Assembly (NCBI GenBank): GCA_001692895.1
Contig: KV748224.1
Span: forward strand, 806,001-870,000
From: Cenococcum geophilum 1.58
Lineage: Eukaryota; Ascomycota; Dothideomycetes; Gloniales; Gloniaceae
DNA length: 64,000 nucleotides
Reading direction: 5' to 3'
In this document: piece after piece, positions 31,651 through 43,559 of the stretch
How the letters are laid out: every line of letters starts with the position of its first letter
Numbering within the stretch: position 1 is the stretch's first letter
Made by a program: the position numbers and the translations under genes
Notes under the pieces: model-generated
The model's input: only the letters and a program-made list of their open reading frames with translations
What the model was told of the DNA's origin: nothing
The model's database searches: none

Positions 31651-32518
31651 GGGTTTTCTACTAGGCGTCTGTCAGGTGACGAAGTCACCTCACCTATATG
31701 TGTTGTTCCGCACAGCCGTGTCTGGCATCAAGCCAGTCACTCGCTTACCTTTTGCAGGTTTGTGCTGTGGCTGAGTGGTGCGGAGCTTGTCACCTCACAG
31801 CGTCCTGCCTTTTTTTTTTTAAAAAAAAATCTATTTTACTATTATTTAAAGGCCTTTATTATAGGGGAGGGTTTATCTTCCTATAAATTACAAGTTTCCC
31901 CGCTGTAACGGAGTAGTCTGCGTGGGCCAAGTAGGATCCGTATCAGACGTTAATCAAAGAATCATTATTAAATAAACCAACACTACAAATACAGCAGGTT
32001 GTGTTACGCGCTCCGTTACGCTTTTGTTTAAACTGACCTACAGGCCGATTCTGCCTACAGCCGCTGTAAAAGGCTATAGGATGTGGCATAATAAAGCTAT
32101 ACCCTATAGAGCAGTAGAGACGGGTGTAATAATTAACTAATATTATAAGCAGGGGTTGAAGTGTTTATCCAGGTGTTTACAGATGCGTGCATAGGGGCGA
32201 GAAGTTTAGTGTTCCTGCACGTGACCAGGTAATTTGAAACCACCAATCAAAGCGACTCGCTTAACTATTCCAACACTTAGGAGAGGGATAAGTAAGGTGA
32301 CGAATCAGAGGCGCAGCACGCCGGATCAGGAAAGAGAAAGGTAGTCCCCCCGAAGGAGCTGACTTTTTTGCTTCTTAAGTCTCCAGTGTCTGCGTATCGT
32401 TGATCACCCGCTCCTTTGGATTTCGCCCTAGCTACGACGCCCGCCTTAGCCCTTGCGCTCGTTGCTGGCAAGCCCTCCAATCTCCCACGACCGATTCCTT
32501 TTCCCCGATATCACAATC
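31651..32518. other. Spacer with an isolated LINE 3' tail; GGC1 upstream region
   Basis: 31651-31810 is GC-richer and unassigned. A 10-T plus 9-A run lies near 31810-31830. 31905-31975 carries a diverged copy of the LINE terminus (ggagtagtctgcgtgggcc ... gacgttaatcaaagaatcattatta) in plus orientation. 32000-32518 is the likely promoter and 5' UTR of the carrier gene, without a clear TATA box. Confidence 0.45.
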
Positions 32519-33517
32519 ATGTCGCCCTCGATACCTGTTCCCAAGACTTCGGTCGGCGGCTCCGCCAAACTCGAGCAGCGCGAGTCGACTGCTGCGCGCT
32601 TCGTCGGCGCTAGTAAGCTCTTCTCGACACTCCCCCTCCCGTGCCCCTCGATCTGACCCGTGTGCGCTGAGTCAGGTACCGCTGGCATTGCTGAGGTCAT
32701 CGTCTTCCACCCCGTCGACACCATCGCCAAGCGATTGATGTCCAACCAGAGTCGCATCACCTCCGCCTCGCAACTGGACTCCGTCATCTTTAAGAACCAC
32801 GCCGCCGATAATTTTGGTCGCCGCTTCTTCACTCTGTTTCCCGGTCTTGGGTACGCTGCCGCCTACAAGGTTTTGCAGCGAGTCCACAAGTACGGTGGTC
32901 AGCCTTTCGTACGTGACTATCTGAGCAAGCACTATAGAGACTCATTCGACCAGACGTTTGGTCGCGGCAACGGCAAGGCTATGATTCATGCCACGGCCGG
33001 CAGCTTGATTGGCATTAGTGAAATCGTACTGCTCCCTCTTGACGTTCTCAAGATCAAGCGTCAGACGAACCCTGAGGCTTTCTGTAGCCGTAGTGTTTTA
33101 AGTATTGTCCGTGACGAAGGATTCGGCCTCTACCGCGGCTGGGCCTGGACCGCCGCTCGCAACGCTCCAGGCTCTTTTGCCCTCTTCGGTGGTTTTGCCG
33201 CAGCCAAGCAGTACCTGTTCGCCCTCGAAGACTACAACTCGGCCACCTGGTTCCAGAACTTTGTCGCTTCTAGTGCCGGCTCCTCTGCCTCTCTTATCGT
33301 CTCGGCGCCCTTGGACGTCGTCAAGACTCGTATTCAGAGCCGGAACTTCGGGGTCAAAGAGTCGGGTACTCGCATTATCGGCAGCATGCTCCGACACGAG
33401 GGTCCCACTGCTTTCTTCAAGGCTTTGGTGCCTAAGCTTCTGACGACGGGGCCGAAGCTCACCTTTTCCTTCTGGCTGGCTCAGACGCTGACTCCAGCAT
33501 TCAACAAGGCCATGTAA
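32519..33517 (+). CDS. GGC1: Mitochondrial GTP/GDP carrier (311 aa, one intron)
   Basis: Exons are 32519..32612 and 32676..33517, with a 63-nt intron GTAAGC...GTCAG, phase 1. The protein is a six-helix mitochondrial carrier with three signatures: HPVDTIAKR (P44-K50), LPLDVLKIKR (P152-K157) and APLDVVKTRI (P243-K248). Long stretches match the yeast Ggc1/Yhm1 type as I know it: KRLMSN, FTLFPGLGYAAAYKVLQRV, KYGGQPF, KIKRQTNPE, YRGWAWTAARNAPGSFALFGG and PKLLTTGPKL. It exchanges GTP and GDP across the inner membrane, is needed for mitochondrial genome and iron homeostasis in yeast, and needs no cleavable presequence. Length is usual for the family. No RIP stops. A housekeeping-type gene in this setting may be a second copy. 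Confidence 0.95.
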
Positions 33518-33659
33518 AAGGGGGGGAGCTCTTTAGTGTAGGCTTAGGCGGTTTTTAGGGTTAGAGGCTCAACGACTTGGTATACAGTAGTCTCTGTTTA
33601 CACCTGATCCAACATGCAGCAAAGTACGGGCTCTTGTTTCGATGTCATCCATCTCTTCC

Positions 33660-34500
33660 CAGGGTTGGAAAAAAACGTTTCAGTTTCAATGATGTTTCAA
33701 TGAAACTGAAACTGACCGTCCGATGTCTCAGTTGAAACTACCTGGATGTTTGTTTCAATGTTTCAAAAGGTTTCAATTCGACGCCACCACGGCGGTGCTG
33801 TTTAATTAAGCCGTGTTGGTCTCGCCGTTGCACCTCATTTCTGCGCTCTCTACCTAAAATTAGCCATCCAGCTGTTATAAAAGCTCTCGTATCGCCATTT
33901 CGTAAGCATTGATAACTGAGCTCTTATCTGCTAATTCCGCCCCGCTATGCATCTTCCTAACAACCATCAGCTAATTCGGCTCTGCGGTGGGACACACTGC
34001 AGCGTCAGACGATGAGTTGAGTGCCTCTGAGCTCACTGAGTGCACTGAAAGTCTCGACCCACCCTCAATGCATCTGGCGGAATACAAGAGATCAACTATA
34101 ACTGAGGAGGAAGAGCCATCAAAGTGGAAGCGCGGCAACAACAACTTGTGGCCCACGCGATGCCACCTAAGGATGGAGAGCCTCTAAGGAATAAGCATAA
34201 GCATGAGATATACTACTGTGGCTTGCCGAATTGAATGTATAGGGGCACCCCGAACTCGAATCGTTTCCGCGCCCATCTTAGCTGCAAGCATAATATTGGC
34301 ATGAAAGGCTCTCCAGTAGGGGCGCTGAAGTTTGCCAACTAAGTGACTATTAACGACATCCTGGAGAGAAGGGCTGAAATACAAGAAGATTGGCTATGTT
34401 AAATTCTGGTGTCCTTTCGATGTCGTCACCTTAAATGACGACCGCAACATGTATATGGTGCGTGCTATCTCTCGTTTCTCTCCACGGTCCACATGCTGCT
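33660..34500 (+). mobile_element. hAT transposon 5' part with BED-type zinc finger, broken
   Basis: The left end cagggttggaaaaaaacg followed by short inverted gtttcaatgaaac words is typical of fungal hAT termini. A frame-shifting coding region follows: SASEL..., SLDPPSMHLAEY, then at about 34210-34310 YYCGLPNCIYRGTPNSNRFR with a later H-x-x-x-H, which fits a BED finger (C, C, H, H). The catalytic domain is not seen before 34500, so the element is truncated or too damaged to follow. RIP is mild here. Further Arg/Lys-rich frames at 34600-34840 may belong to it. Confidence 0.6.
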
Positions 34501-35559
34501 CCGCCTGGAGCCATGGCTCTCACCTCGTCAGGAGATGAGGCATTTTCGTGATTGGAACCGGCGGATAGGTCCAGGGGCAGGGCAGGCTTAGCTCTGGTCC
34601 GGTTGCGGCAGTGGCTGTTGGAGCAGGAAGAAGAAAGATAGCGAATCAGCATCCTGGCCGGATTGGGTTACCTCGCCGGAAGATCGTAACAAGGAAGCTA
34701 GAGAGGCGTAAAGGCAGGATCGTAAATAGCGAAAGCAATTGCGAAAGGCCCCGGAAAAGCGCACTGGAAAAGAACCCAAACGAAGTAGAGGGAAGATATT
34801 CTAAAAATGAGAGTCAAAAGCCGTCTGAATTTCGTCGAACCTAACTGAAGCTGTCGGATCGTCAGGTCCGCGCGGAAGTCCTCTTAGCAGCATTACAGCC
34901 TGCCGCGGTAAAAAAAGAACAATAAGGTGGAAACTGGGAAAGCCGGGTAGCATGTTGGCTGGTTGGAGAGCGAATTTTTGATTGGTGGCCGTAGATGAGA
35001 TGGGGGAGCAGGCAGGCGAGGCGTAGAAAGGGCATGGACCGCTTGGCAGCAGAGGCGCCGGGGTAGGGTTAGAGAATTAAGGGAAAGAGATGAGGAGGAA
35101 GCCTGGCGACGGGAGGGCGAGCATTTTATAGACGTCAAAAGCGGCGGGTTGATGGGGTGAGGAGCGATGCCCGATATAGATAAGCGAGGGACTGCACTAA
35201 ACCTAAAGAGGGAGTCCCTGGATAGAGATTACGGAGGACCACGCAAAATTGAATTTCCCCTTCCTATTTGGGAAAAGCGTCGTTTCGATACCAAGACCCT
35301 TTTTAACTTTGTATAAGGCGTATTGCTAGGGTATATAGTAGGGAGTAGGTAAGTCGAGTATAAATTATAGGGAGTTAATGGAAGAGGACAATATGGTAAA
35401 GAGTAGGGTATGTAATACCCTGAGTATAGAGAGAGACGAACTGATAGGGGAGGAAGGGCTGTAAGCCTAAGGGATCTTATAAGGAGGTGCTAAGGCTTAG
35501 CCGAAGGCTGGCCTTGGCAGCCGCCAAAAGATCCCTTATACTATTTACTTCCTATACTA
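34501..35559. other. Unassigned spacer before the MITE pair
   Basis: 34560-35160 has normal composition with fortuitous charged frames. 35160-35460 has a short palindromic pair around gggact/agtccc. At 35474-35545 a hairpin is formed by aagggatcttat and aaaagatccctta. No gene is recognised. Confidence 0.4.
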
Positions 35560-36073
35560 TAGGGTTGTACGGCCAGCTTCACCCCCCCCCCTTTAGCGAG
35601 CGCTGTGAGATTTTAAATTCGGTACTCGCATCCAATCTCGCTCAATTGCCACCAGCTGTATATAGTAATTGTAGCGAAGCCGTATGCTTGGCTGCAACAA
35701 CTTTGCTTCTGGCAATCGGCCTTCTTCCGTAGTGTCGTGATCTTTATTAATATCGTGAGGTTCCCACCCATATAATATTGCTAAATTTCAGCAGCAGTTG
35801 CAGAGACAGCGTTGAATTTGCGTTTTGGCGGAGGCGTAGGCAAAAAAGGGAACGTACGTCAGGCAAGTTCTAAATTATTTTAGTTTAATTCTCCTAGCTA
35901 ATAAGAATAATTCTCCAGGGCAACCAAAAAGGTCCTTGCGTGCAGCCACAGCCGTTCGCTACAATTACTATATACAGCTGGTAGCAATTGAGCGAGATTG
36001 GATACGAGTACCGAATTTAAAATCTCACAGCGCTCGCTAAAGGGGGGGGTGAAGCTGGCCGTACACAACCCTG
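35560..36073 (+). mobile_element. 514-bp MITE, first of an abutting pair
   Basis: The left end (tagggttgtacggccagcttcacc) and the inverse of the right end (cagggttgtgtacggccagcttcacc) match. The arms continue for more than 120 bp (tagcgagcgctgtgagatttt, attcggtactcgcatcca, atctcgctcaattgc). TA is present at 35558-35559 and 36074-36075. The interior carries no gene. The first base of the left end appears changed from C to T. Confidence 0.85.
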
Positions 36074-36075
36074 TA

Positions 36076-36564
36076 CAGTGATGTGCACGACCAGCTTCAC
36101 CCCCTCCTTTAGCGAGCGCTGCGAAATTTTAAATTCGGTACGCGCATCCAGTCTCGCTTGTAATTAAAGCGAACGGTTGTGGCTACGCGCAAGGGCCTTT
36201 TTGGTTGCCCTGGAGAATCGCTTTGGTTGGCCAGGAGAACCAAATTGAAGACGTACGCTTCCTCTTCTCCCCCTTCTCCCCGTAACTATGCCTCCCTTGT
36301 GGCCGCCAAAACGCGAATACAACGCTGTCTTTGCAGAGTGGTTGATAAAATTTGGCAGTATTATACGGGTGGAAACCTCACAATATTTAATGAAGATTAC
36401 GACACTGCGGGATCGCGAAGGTTCTTGCAGCCAAGCATACGGCTTCGCTACAATTACTATGTACAGTTGGTAGCAACCAAGCGAGATTGGATGCGCGTAG
36501 CGAATTAAAAAATTTGGAGCGCTCGCCAAAGGGGGGGGGGTGAAGCTGGTCATGCACATCACTG
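36076..36564 (-). mobile_element. 489-bp MITE of the same family, second of the pair, opposite orientation
   Basis: Ends cagtgatgtgcacgaccagc and, inverted, cagtgatgtgcatgaccagc; arms share the gcttcacc, gcgagcgct and attcggtacgcgcatcca sequence with the first element. The inner sequence (ctttttggttgccctggaga) matches the inner part of the first element in inverse order, so the two lie in opposite orientation. TA at 36074-36075 and 36565-36566; the left TA is also the right TA of the first element. Confidence 0.85.
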
Positions 36565-36566
36565 TA

Positions 36567-37099
36567 GTATCCCCCTAAGAACTTAAAGTTTTAGGTATTA
36601 TAGTTATAGCTACTTTTAGTAGTATTTTGTCGTCTTATTTCCTACTATAACTATTATAAGCTTTACAGTGTGGGAGAATTAAATAAGTAACTTAATTATA
36701 AATTTATGGAAATCAAGTAATATAAATATATAAAAGTAGACTCCTAACTCCAAAGCCTATAACTTATTTTAAACATATTTAAGATATACAAGGGTAGTGC
36801 TAACGCTAGTAAAATAGGGTAATATACAAGGTCTAGTAGTTAGTTATAACTATAGTAGTAAATATATAATATAGCCTTATAGGGGTACTATAGTAGACTT
36901 GTTAATAGGCTAAGTATATAGGTACGAGAATTCTGTTAAATTTTCCAAGAAAAATTTAGGTCCTTGGAGAAATTTAATAGAATTCTCGCGCCTACGGCGG
37001 GCTTTTGTCCTTTTAAAGTGCTACCCTACTACTTACCCTACTGCTGCCCTAATATTACCCTATTACCGCCCTAATACTACTTTATTATTATTATTATTT
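36567..37099. other. TA-rich spacer with one strong inverted repeat
   Basis: gagaattctgttaaattttcc at about 36928 pairs with ggagaaatttaatagaattctc near 36985; the loop also contains paired aaattt words. The rest is RIP-like and non-coding. Confidence 0.45.
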
Positions 37100-37297
37100 A
37101 TTATCTAAAATTTCGTAAGGAGCTCTTGCTGCACCCAGCCCAAAAAGACTAAAACTAACCAAAAGAACCCTAAAAAACACCTAGAGAATCCCCCTGAGAT
37201 ACATATATCGCAGGGGAGGCACACGTCGAACGACGGTAGCTCGCACTCGCGCGCGACCGCTAGAACTACGCCTAGCAATAGCCCTCCACAATAAAGA

Positions 37298-38840
37298 TGG
37301 GCGAATACCACACCACAAAGCGGAAATACCTTTATTAAGAAGGCATCTAATAAAATATAAAGCCTATTAGACGCGTCTAGTATTTAGAATTGCGGGGGAG
37401 TAACCGTTAGCTATAATGAACTAATACAGCTAGCAGAATGGCTCCGCCAGTTTAGTGAACCTTAGGCGCCCCTTTAGTAAACCCTTAATTAAATCCTCTA
37501 ACGGCTAAGCAAAATTAAAAATAAGCATAACCCCCTTTTACTGGTGAACCGCACCTAGGCCGCCATAGCTATGCTTTTATAGTATAGAGAACCTACCCCC
37601 CTTAAGTTAATAACTGGGTATATAATTATAATATGACTAAATATAGAATAAGCAGAGGGGCTTAGGGGATAATTAGAAATAGAAGTCTTTATAAAGATAT
37701 ATAAAGAGGTTTATAACACTGTTATAGTCTAATACCTTAAGAGCGGAGATATTAGAGTTACCTTAAAGGACTAATAGGTAAAGGAACGAGCTATAAAGGT
37801 AGGGGATAGGCTAGGAGAACGTATTGGTATAAAAGTACTCCGTAAGGATTACTTAGTTAAAGTCCTAGCGGTTCCTATAAGCCTTAGGGTAGAAAAGGGA
37901 CGCTAAGTAGATAACATAGCAATTATATAGGAGATAGTAAGATAAACGGAACGCCTTATACTAGGACTTAAAATCACCCAAATCTAATAGCTTTAACAGG
38001 AAAATATAAACTAAGTATATAATAAGAATAATGAGAGGATATAAGGGTCGCTAGAGACTTGCCAGGGAGACGCCAGACGAATGTATGGCTCCCTCATTAT
38101 TAGCATATATACACCAGAAATGCAAAAACTCCTTATCTAAAAAGGAATAATTATAAATGGCCTTATATATAACATAAGGCTCTATAACCACAGACTATGC
38201 CTAGAATAATGCTATTGTTATATATAATAGGGACACACCTAATCTATATACGCAGCATAGGTATGCTGCGGCTACTGTATAGGCCCCTACGATATAAGAC
38301 ATTGCTTAAATTAAGACTAAATAAAATGCGTAAACTGCCACCAAAGTATATATAAGGCGTAGGAGAGAGAAGACTGCATTAAATACAGGAGATGAAAGGT
38401 AAGGGCTTAACAGCTGCGGGAATAACTATATGCTAGGTTATATAAATGGAAACAATAGGCGATAAGCCAGGGGGACGTAGGCGCCTTTCTAGCGTTTCCT
38501 ACCTTTAATACTAAAGGGCTAGGCTAGCCATCCCAAGCCTTAATAGGCTAGAAGCGACACCGCGCGATATTACTAGACTAATTAGGGACATAAGGGCTAT
38601 AGGGGATATAAGGGAGAGGACGCCCCGTAGGAAGACCTCTATGGATAGCGATAGTAGGCTTAAGACTAGGATAATTAAGAATTAGACTTAATACGGCAAA
38701 TATAACATTCGCAGCCGACCTATAAAGGGTATATAGCCGACTAGTAAGAATAGGGGAAGAACCGGTAATAATAATAGATTTAGATATAGAAGTGCTAATA
38801 GGAACACAAGACACGGGAATAGAAAGCTCTATATAAAATA
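37298..38840 (+). pseudogene. LINE copy B ORF1 (gag-like) relic
   Basis: The frame from the ATG at 37298 is repeatedly stopped. At about 38195-38350 several cysteine-rich groups are legible (CYCY...GHT, VCCGYC, KCVNCH), as expected for the CCHC zinc knuckles of Tad-type ORF1. The product would bind LINE RNA. Boundaries are approximate. Confidence 0.65.
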
Positions 38841-38949
38841 AGTAGTAACTAGGGTATAGATATAAGAGACAGAAGCTCTAAATATCCTAGAGAAAGTGGA
38901 AATAGAAGAAGTGAGGAATAAAGGAGAGTTAAAGAACCCTTACCGGGGG

Positions 38950-41900
38950 TCCGCTACCTATCTATTATATAGTATAACTGCGGCAACACAAACTACCGCC
39001 TTATAAGGCCCCTACTAGACAGTTTAAACCTAGAGAAATACTATATCCTTACTATACAAGAACCGTATTATAATACCTTTATATAATTGATATACTGCCC
39101 CTAAGAATTCCAGCTTCTATACGAACTAAAAGCAGCTATATACGTATGCTTTATAATTAATAAGGCTATTAGCCTATCCTTATAGTTATAGCAGGCAGTT
39201 AACCTAGATATTATAGTTATAATAATCCAAATATATAGGGGACTGGTATAAATTATTAATGTATATAACCCTAGGGTTAAAGGGGTCCTATAAATAGAGA
39301 ATATTATATTGGTAATAAGCTTACTAGAAACCGAAGGTATAGAGTCTATCCTATTAGGAGATATAAACCTCTACTACCTGTAATAGGGGGGTATCTATAT
39401 TGCTGTAGATTAATAGTTAGAGTGCCTACTAAGAGCTATAGATATCTGGGGCCTTAAGCTAGCTACCCCCCTAAAAGCAATTATATAGCAATAAGGCACC
39501 GCTAGAAGTATAATTAACCTTATATTTATAGACGAAGGCCTATACTAGAGACTTAAAAGGTATAACCCTAAAGAAGAATAGGTACTTACCCTAGACTATA
39601 TCCCTATTTAGATATAGCTAGACCTAGATACTAAAGTATAACTAAATAGAAAAAGATATGTAATAAGGAAGCTTAAGATAAACAGTTTCCTTAATATAGT
39701 TAAATAATAACTCTAAGACCTAGAAGAAATCCACCCAATACTAAATAAGCGAGGCTTATTGGCTACCCCTAAGGAAATTAACCGAAGACTAGAAAGGATC
39801 TAGGCAGTGATTAAAAATGGGCTAGAAGAGCACTGCCCGATCTTAAAACTAAGCCCCTACGCGCGATATGTATAGTCTATACAATGCGTAGTTCTAGTTG
39901 CTAGCTAATAACGAGCAAAAAGGAAATATATAAGCAGCTATAACCCTAAAGACGAGAGACAATATAAAGATATAAGAAACCAGCTAAAGAATACCCTAAA
40001 AAAAGAAGTAAGGAATAACTAGAGACGGTTTATAAATGAGTATACTTTTAACCTAAGCCTCCCCCATAATAAGGGCCTTTAGGCTATAGCGAAATAGGTA
40101 AAAAAAAAGGTAGGGCGCCTAGTAGAAGACCTATACCTACTACCCTTATAAAGAGTAGGAGAATTACAGGCCATAAACAACAATGATAAGAAGGTAAAGA
40201 TCCTTATAGAAAGGTTCTTCCCCTAACCGGCTCTAGTAGACCTTAATAATATCACGGGCGAAATACCGGTGACTTACCTATAGGTTAACAGCGATATAAT
40301 AATAGAGGAAATAGCTAGAACTATTAGCCGCCTTTTAAATAATACAGCACTAGGACTAGATGGGATTCTAAATAAGGCCCTAAAAACCTATGGGCTACTT
40401 ATAGCACCTTAGCTTATAGATATAGCCAGAGTATGCTTTGCTATAGGCTACTACCCGCGACTTAGAAGATCTATAACGACGGTTATCCTATGAAAAGAAG
40501 GTAAAGTAGATTACTTAATCCTAGGAAGCTACCGCCCTATTGCCTTAGAAAACACCCTTAGTAAGATCTTAGAAAGGGTAATAGCGGAACGNATAGNAGA
40601 NANNGTAGANNAATANGCCCTACTACTATAAAGCTAAATAGGGGTAAGAAAGAACCGCTTAACACTATTAGTACTTACGCTACTTGCTACCACTATTAAA
40701 TCTACATAGGTGATGCGAAAGGACTTTATAGTATTAATACTTAGCCTAGATATTAGTAGTGCCTATAATAATATACCCTATAAGCATCTCCTGTATATCC
40801 TTAGGGCAAAGGGCTTCCTAGAATAGATTATACAATTTATCTAAGGGTTTATAGGCCAGAAAGAAACATCATTGGTCTTTAGCGGATACCAGAGCCCCCC
40901 TATTGTAGTTGCAATAGGAATACTATAAGGATTACCCCTCTTGCCTATACTCTTCCTTTTCTTTATAAGCAACCTACTTAACTCCTTTAAGGAAGGGGCG
41001 ACCTAGGGGATAGGCTTTGTTAATAATATAAACCTAATTATATATGGGCTAATAGCCGCAGAGAATTGCAGAATACTAGAGAAAGCCTATAATACTTATA
41101 TAGAATGGGCAAAACGTTATAGAGTCTAATTCTTACCAGAGAAATACCAGCTAATCCATTTTATAAGAAAACGTAACTAATCTGCAGATCTCTAGTATAT
41201 AATTTATATTTAAGGCTTTGGGGGTTAACTAGTTTAGGGCCTAAGGGTATTAGGAGTATGGGTAGACAGTAAGCTCCGGTGGAGCGCATATATGGCGTAA
41301 GCGGCCCATAAAGGCCAAATATAGTTTATCGCTTTATTTAGGATTGTTAATTCTATATAGGGTCTATACTTCTAGAGGTCACGCCTACTATATATAGCAG
41401 TTGTCTGGCTAACTATAACATATAGATCTAGTATTTGGGCTATTAGAGAAACTAAGAAGGGCCCCCCTAAATTACTCCTTAAACTACTTTAAAAGGTCTA
41501 AACAGCCTACCTTTAAAGTATTATAGGCAGGTATAAGCGAACGGCTACAGCACTGCTTAAGAAGGAATCTAATATTCCCCCCCTACAGTTATATATTAAA
41601 GCCGCTGTAATATAAAGGACGTAAAATAAATATAACTCTAATATTATAAAGTATATTAAAACACGCCTAAGTAAACTATAGAGGGATTCTAGGGTGCCCC
41701 GTAGGAGAATAAACTAATAACCCTAAAGTAGGGAAGAGATATTAGAGAAATAGGTAAAGAAAGCAGAAGAAGAATGGTGCCGCTTTAGGGCCTAGGCCTA
41801 TATAGAGGAGGAAGGGAGACATATAAGAGGTTAGTAAAGATAATAGTAAGATAGAGAAAGGAGCTAAAGTAGAATACGTAAGAACGCTGGGAAACTATCT

Positions 41901-42380
41901 ACCGTAATATAATACTGGTTAGACTAACGCTAGAGAGGTAAATAGGAGTTAAAGGTACAGAGGCTGACTTAGGCAAGATAAACCTAAGCCATAGTATGGT
42001 TAATGCTATAGGGGGTAAATACCTAAGGGCTCCGAGAAGGCCTAATAAAGGTAGAAAATATAATAGTAATACTCTTAAGAATAGGAATAATAGGACTAAA
42101 AGATTGGCTTTACTGGGTGGGTGTCCTAGTAGGTAGCCTAAGATGTAAATATAGCTGGCTAAGACAGACACCAAAACACGTAATACTGCTATGCCCCCTA
42201 CGCACTAATTAAGAAATAATACTCTTAGCAGCTGGCACAGAGAACTATAATACACTGCTCTTAACACAAAAAGGCCTTAAGGCGGTCACCCAGTGGCTTA
42301 TTAGTTAAAATGTGCTAAATTAGTTCCGGGTTATAAGGGAAATAGTAATAGAAGGCAAGGGGGCGAGCAGTAGGTGCCCC
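38950..42380 (+). pseudogene. LINE copy B ORF2 (endonuclease, reverse transcriptase, RNase H) relic
   Basis: Endonuclease: YNCGNTNY near 38970, then IQEPYYNTF and LLGDINLYY about 39355-39380. RT: LGSYRPIALENTLSKILERV about 40520-40590, SLDISSAYNNI about 40740, IPQGLPLLPILF-like about 40915, FVNNINLIIYG about 41015 where FVDD is expected. RNase H/C-terminal: LKDWLYWVGVLVGSL about 42100. G-to-A changes at the catalytic aspartates plus many TAG/TAA stops make it inactive. Confidence 0.85.
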
Positions 42381-42667
42381 CTAGTAACTCTACAGTAGTA
42401 GAGTAATAGTTTATAATACTAGCGCGTCCGTAGGCTTATTACGGCAGCAGTGGTTCCCAAAGAGGTTAAATAGTAAGGTAGTAGAGCACTATAGGCGACT
42501 TGTAGGCGCTAAGTAGGCGAGTTCTAAAAGGCGGGGAGATGGATCACAGGGTTTTCTNATTTTTCTTAAATAGAGTTTTCTCCCNANATGTAAATAAGGA
42601 GTAGTCCGCNTGGGCCCANTAGGGATCCAAATCGGACGTTAAGCAATGAATTATTATTATTATTATT

Positions 42668-43340
42668 ATTATTTATTATTTTTACTACTTTTATTAATTC
42701 TCTTCTAGCTACTATTTTAACTTCTTTTTTATTACCTTTTTTATATTACCTTTTCTATAACTTTATTTACTAACTTATAGCTAACTTTATTACTACTTAT
42801 ATACTATTCTTTAACTATTACTTTATCTACTAATTTACTATTACTTTAGTTACTTATTTATTATTATTACTTTTATTATTATTTTTTATCTTTATTATTA
42901 CTACTATTTCCACCTTTATTATTGCTATTTTAATACTATTTTTATCTTTTACATTAATTATTACTACTTCTATTACTCTTTTTATCTTTACTACTATTCC
43001 TATTTTTAGCACTATTACTATTACTATTTTTATTATCTTTTATTTACTAACTTTATTACTTTAGCTTTTACTTTTACTTTTACCTTTATTTTTATTTTTA
43101 TAACTTTTAGTAATTAGATAAAACTGTTAGTTATATAAGGGGATATCATATAGCTACGGTTCGTAGATAGTATAATAATTGTTATTCTTATATATGTTAG
43201 GGAGGGCAAGGAGCTTAAGGCTCCTTACCACGCTACTGTCGCGGCGACACGTGACGGCAACTTGCCGCACGTAACGGCAACTTGCTACCTATAATGGCAA
43301 TTTACCTTATATAGTAACTACTTGCCTTTATTCCCAACAC
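42668..43340. other. Pyrimidine/TA-rich low-complexity stretch
   Basis: 42668-43120 is dominated by tta, ttt and act words on the plus strand, as if a repetitive or Lys-rich coding sequence had been mutated. 43190-43340 has a GC-richer part with cggcaacttgc words similar to 4155-4190, followed by a tgttggg end on the minus strand at about 43349. This may be a long terminal repeat of the copia element next to it, but no second copy was found. Confidence 0.35.
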
Positions 43341-43559
43341 TAGCGACTCTTTTTTTATAGTTGCTATTTATATATATATATACCGCTTAACTAGCGTAGT
43401 AAATATTAATCCTCCTTACTTACTATTGCCATTATAATATAAGTCTCGCTATCCTAAAATTTGCCTCTTAGCACGTAGTGCTTTCTTACTTAGGAGTTTT
43501 AGGTAGATATCTTATTTAGAGGGCCGCTAAGGCGCTAGTAGTAAGCGAGCTAATAGGAA

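Larger units (their letters stand above)
37100..42667 (+). mobile_element. Tad-like LINE copy B, near full length, RIP-mutated
   Basis: About 5.57 kb with, in order, an ORF1 ending in CCHC knuckles, then an endonuclease-reverse transcriptase-RNase H ORF2, and an ATT-rich 3' tail after the terminal sequence shared by all copies here. The word attattatttattat-like at both ends could be the target duplication but is of low complexity. Stop codons are mostly TAG/TAA for Gln or Trp. Ambiguous bases occur at 40592-40611 and 42557-42619. Copies A and C in this window align with its 3' 2.0 and 2.5 kb. Confidence 0.9.

Noticed and set aside
33105..33443. 112-codon plus-strand frame inside the carrier gene
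   Set aside because: It is an alternative frame of the GGC1 exon and has no support.
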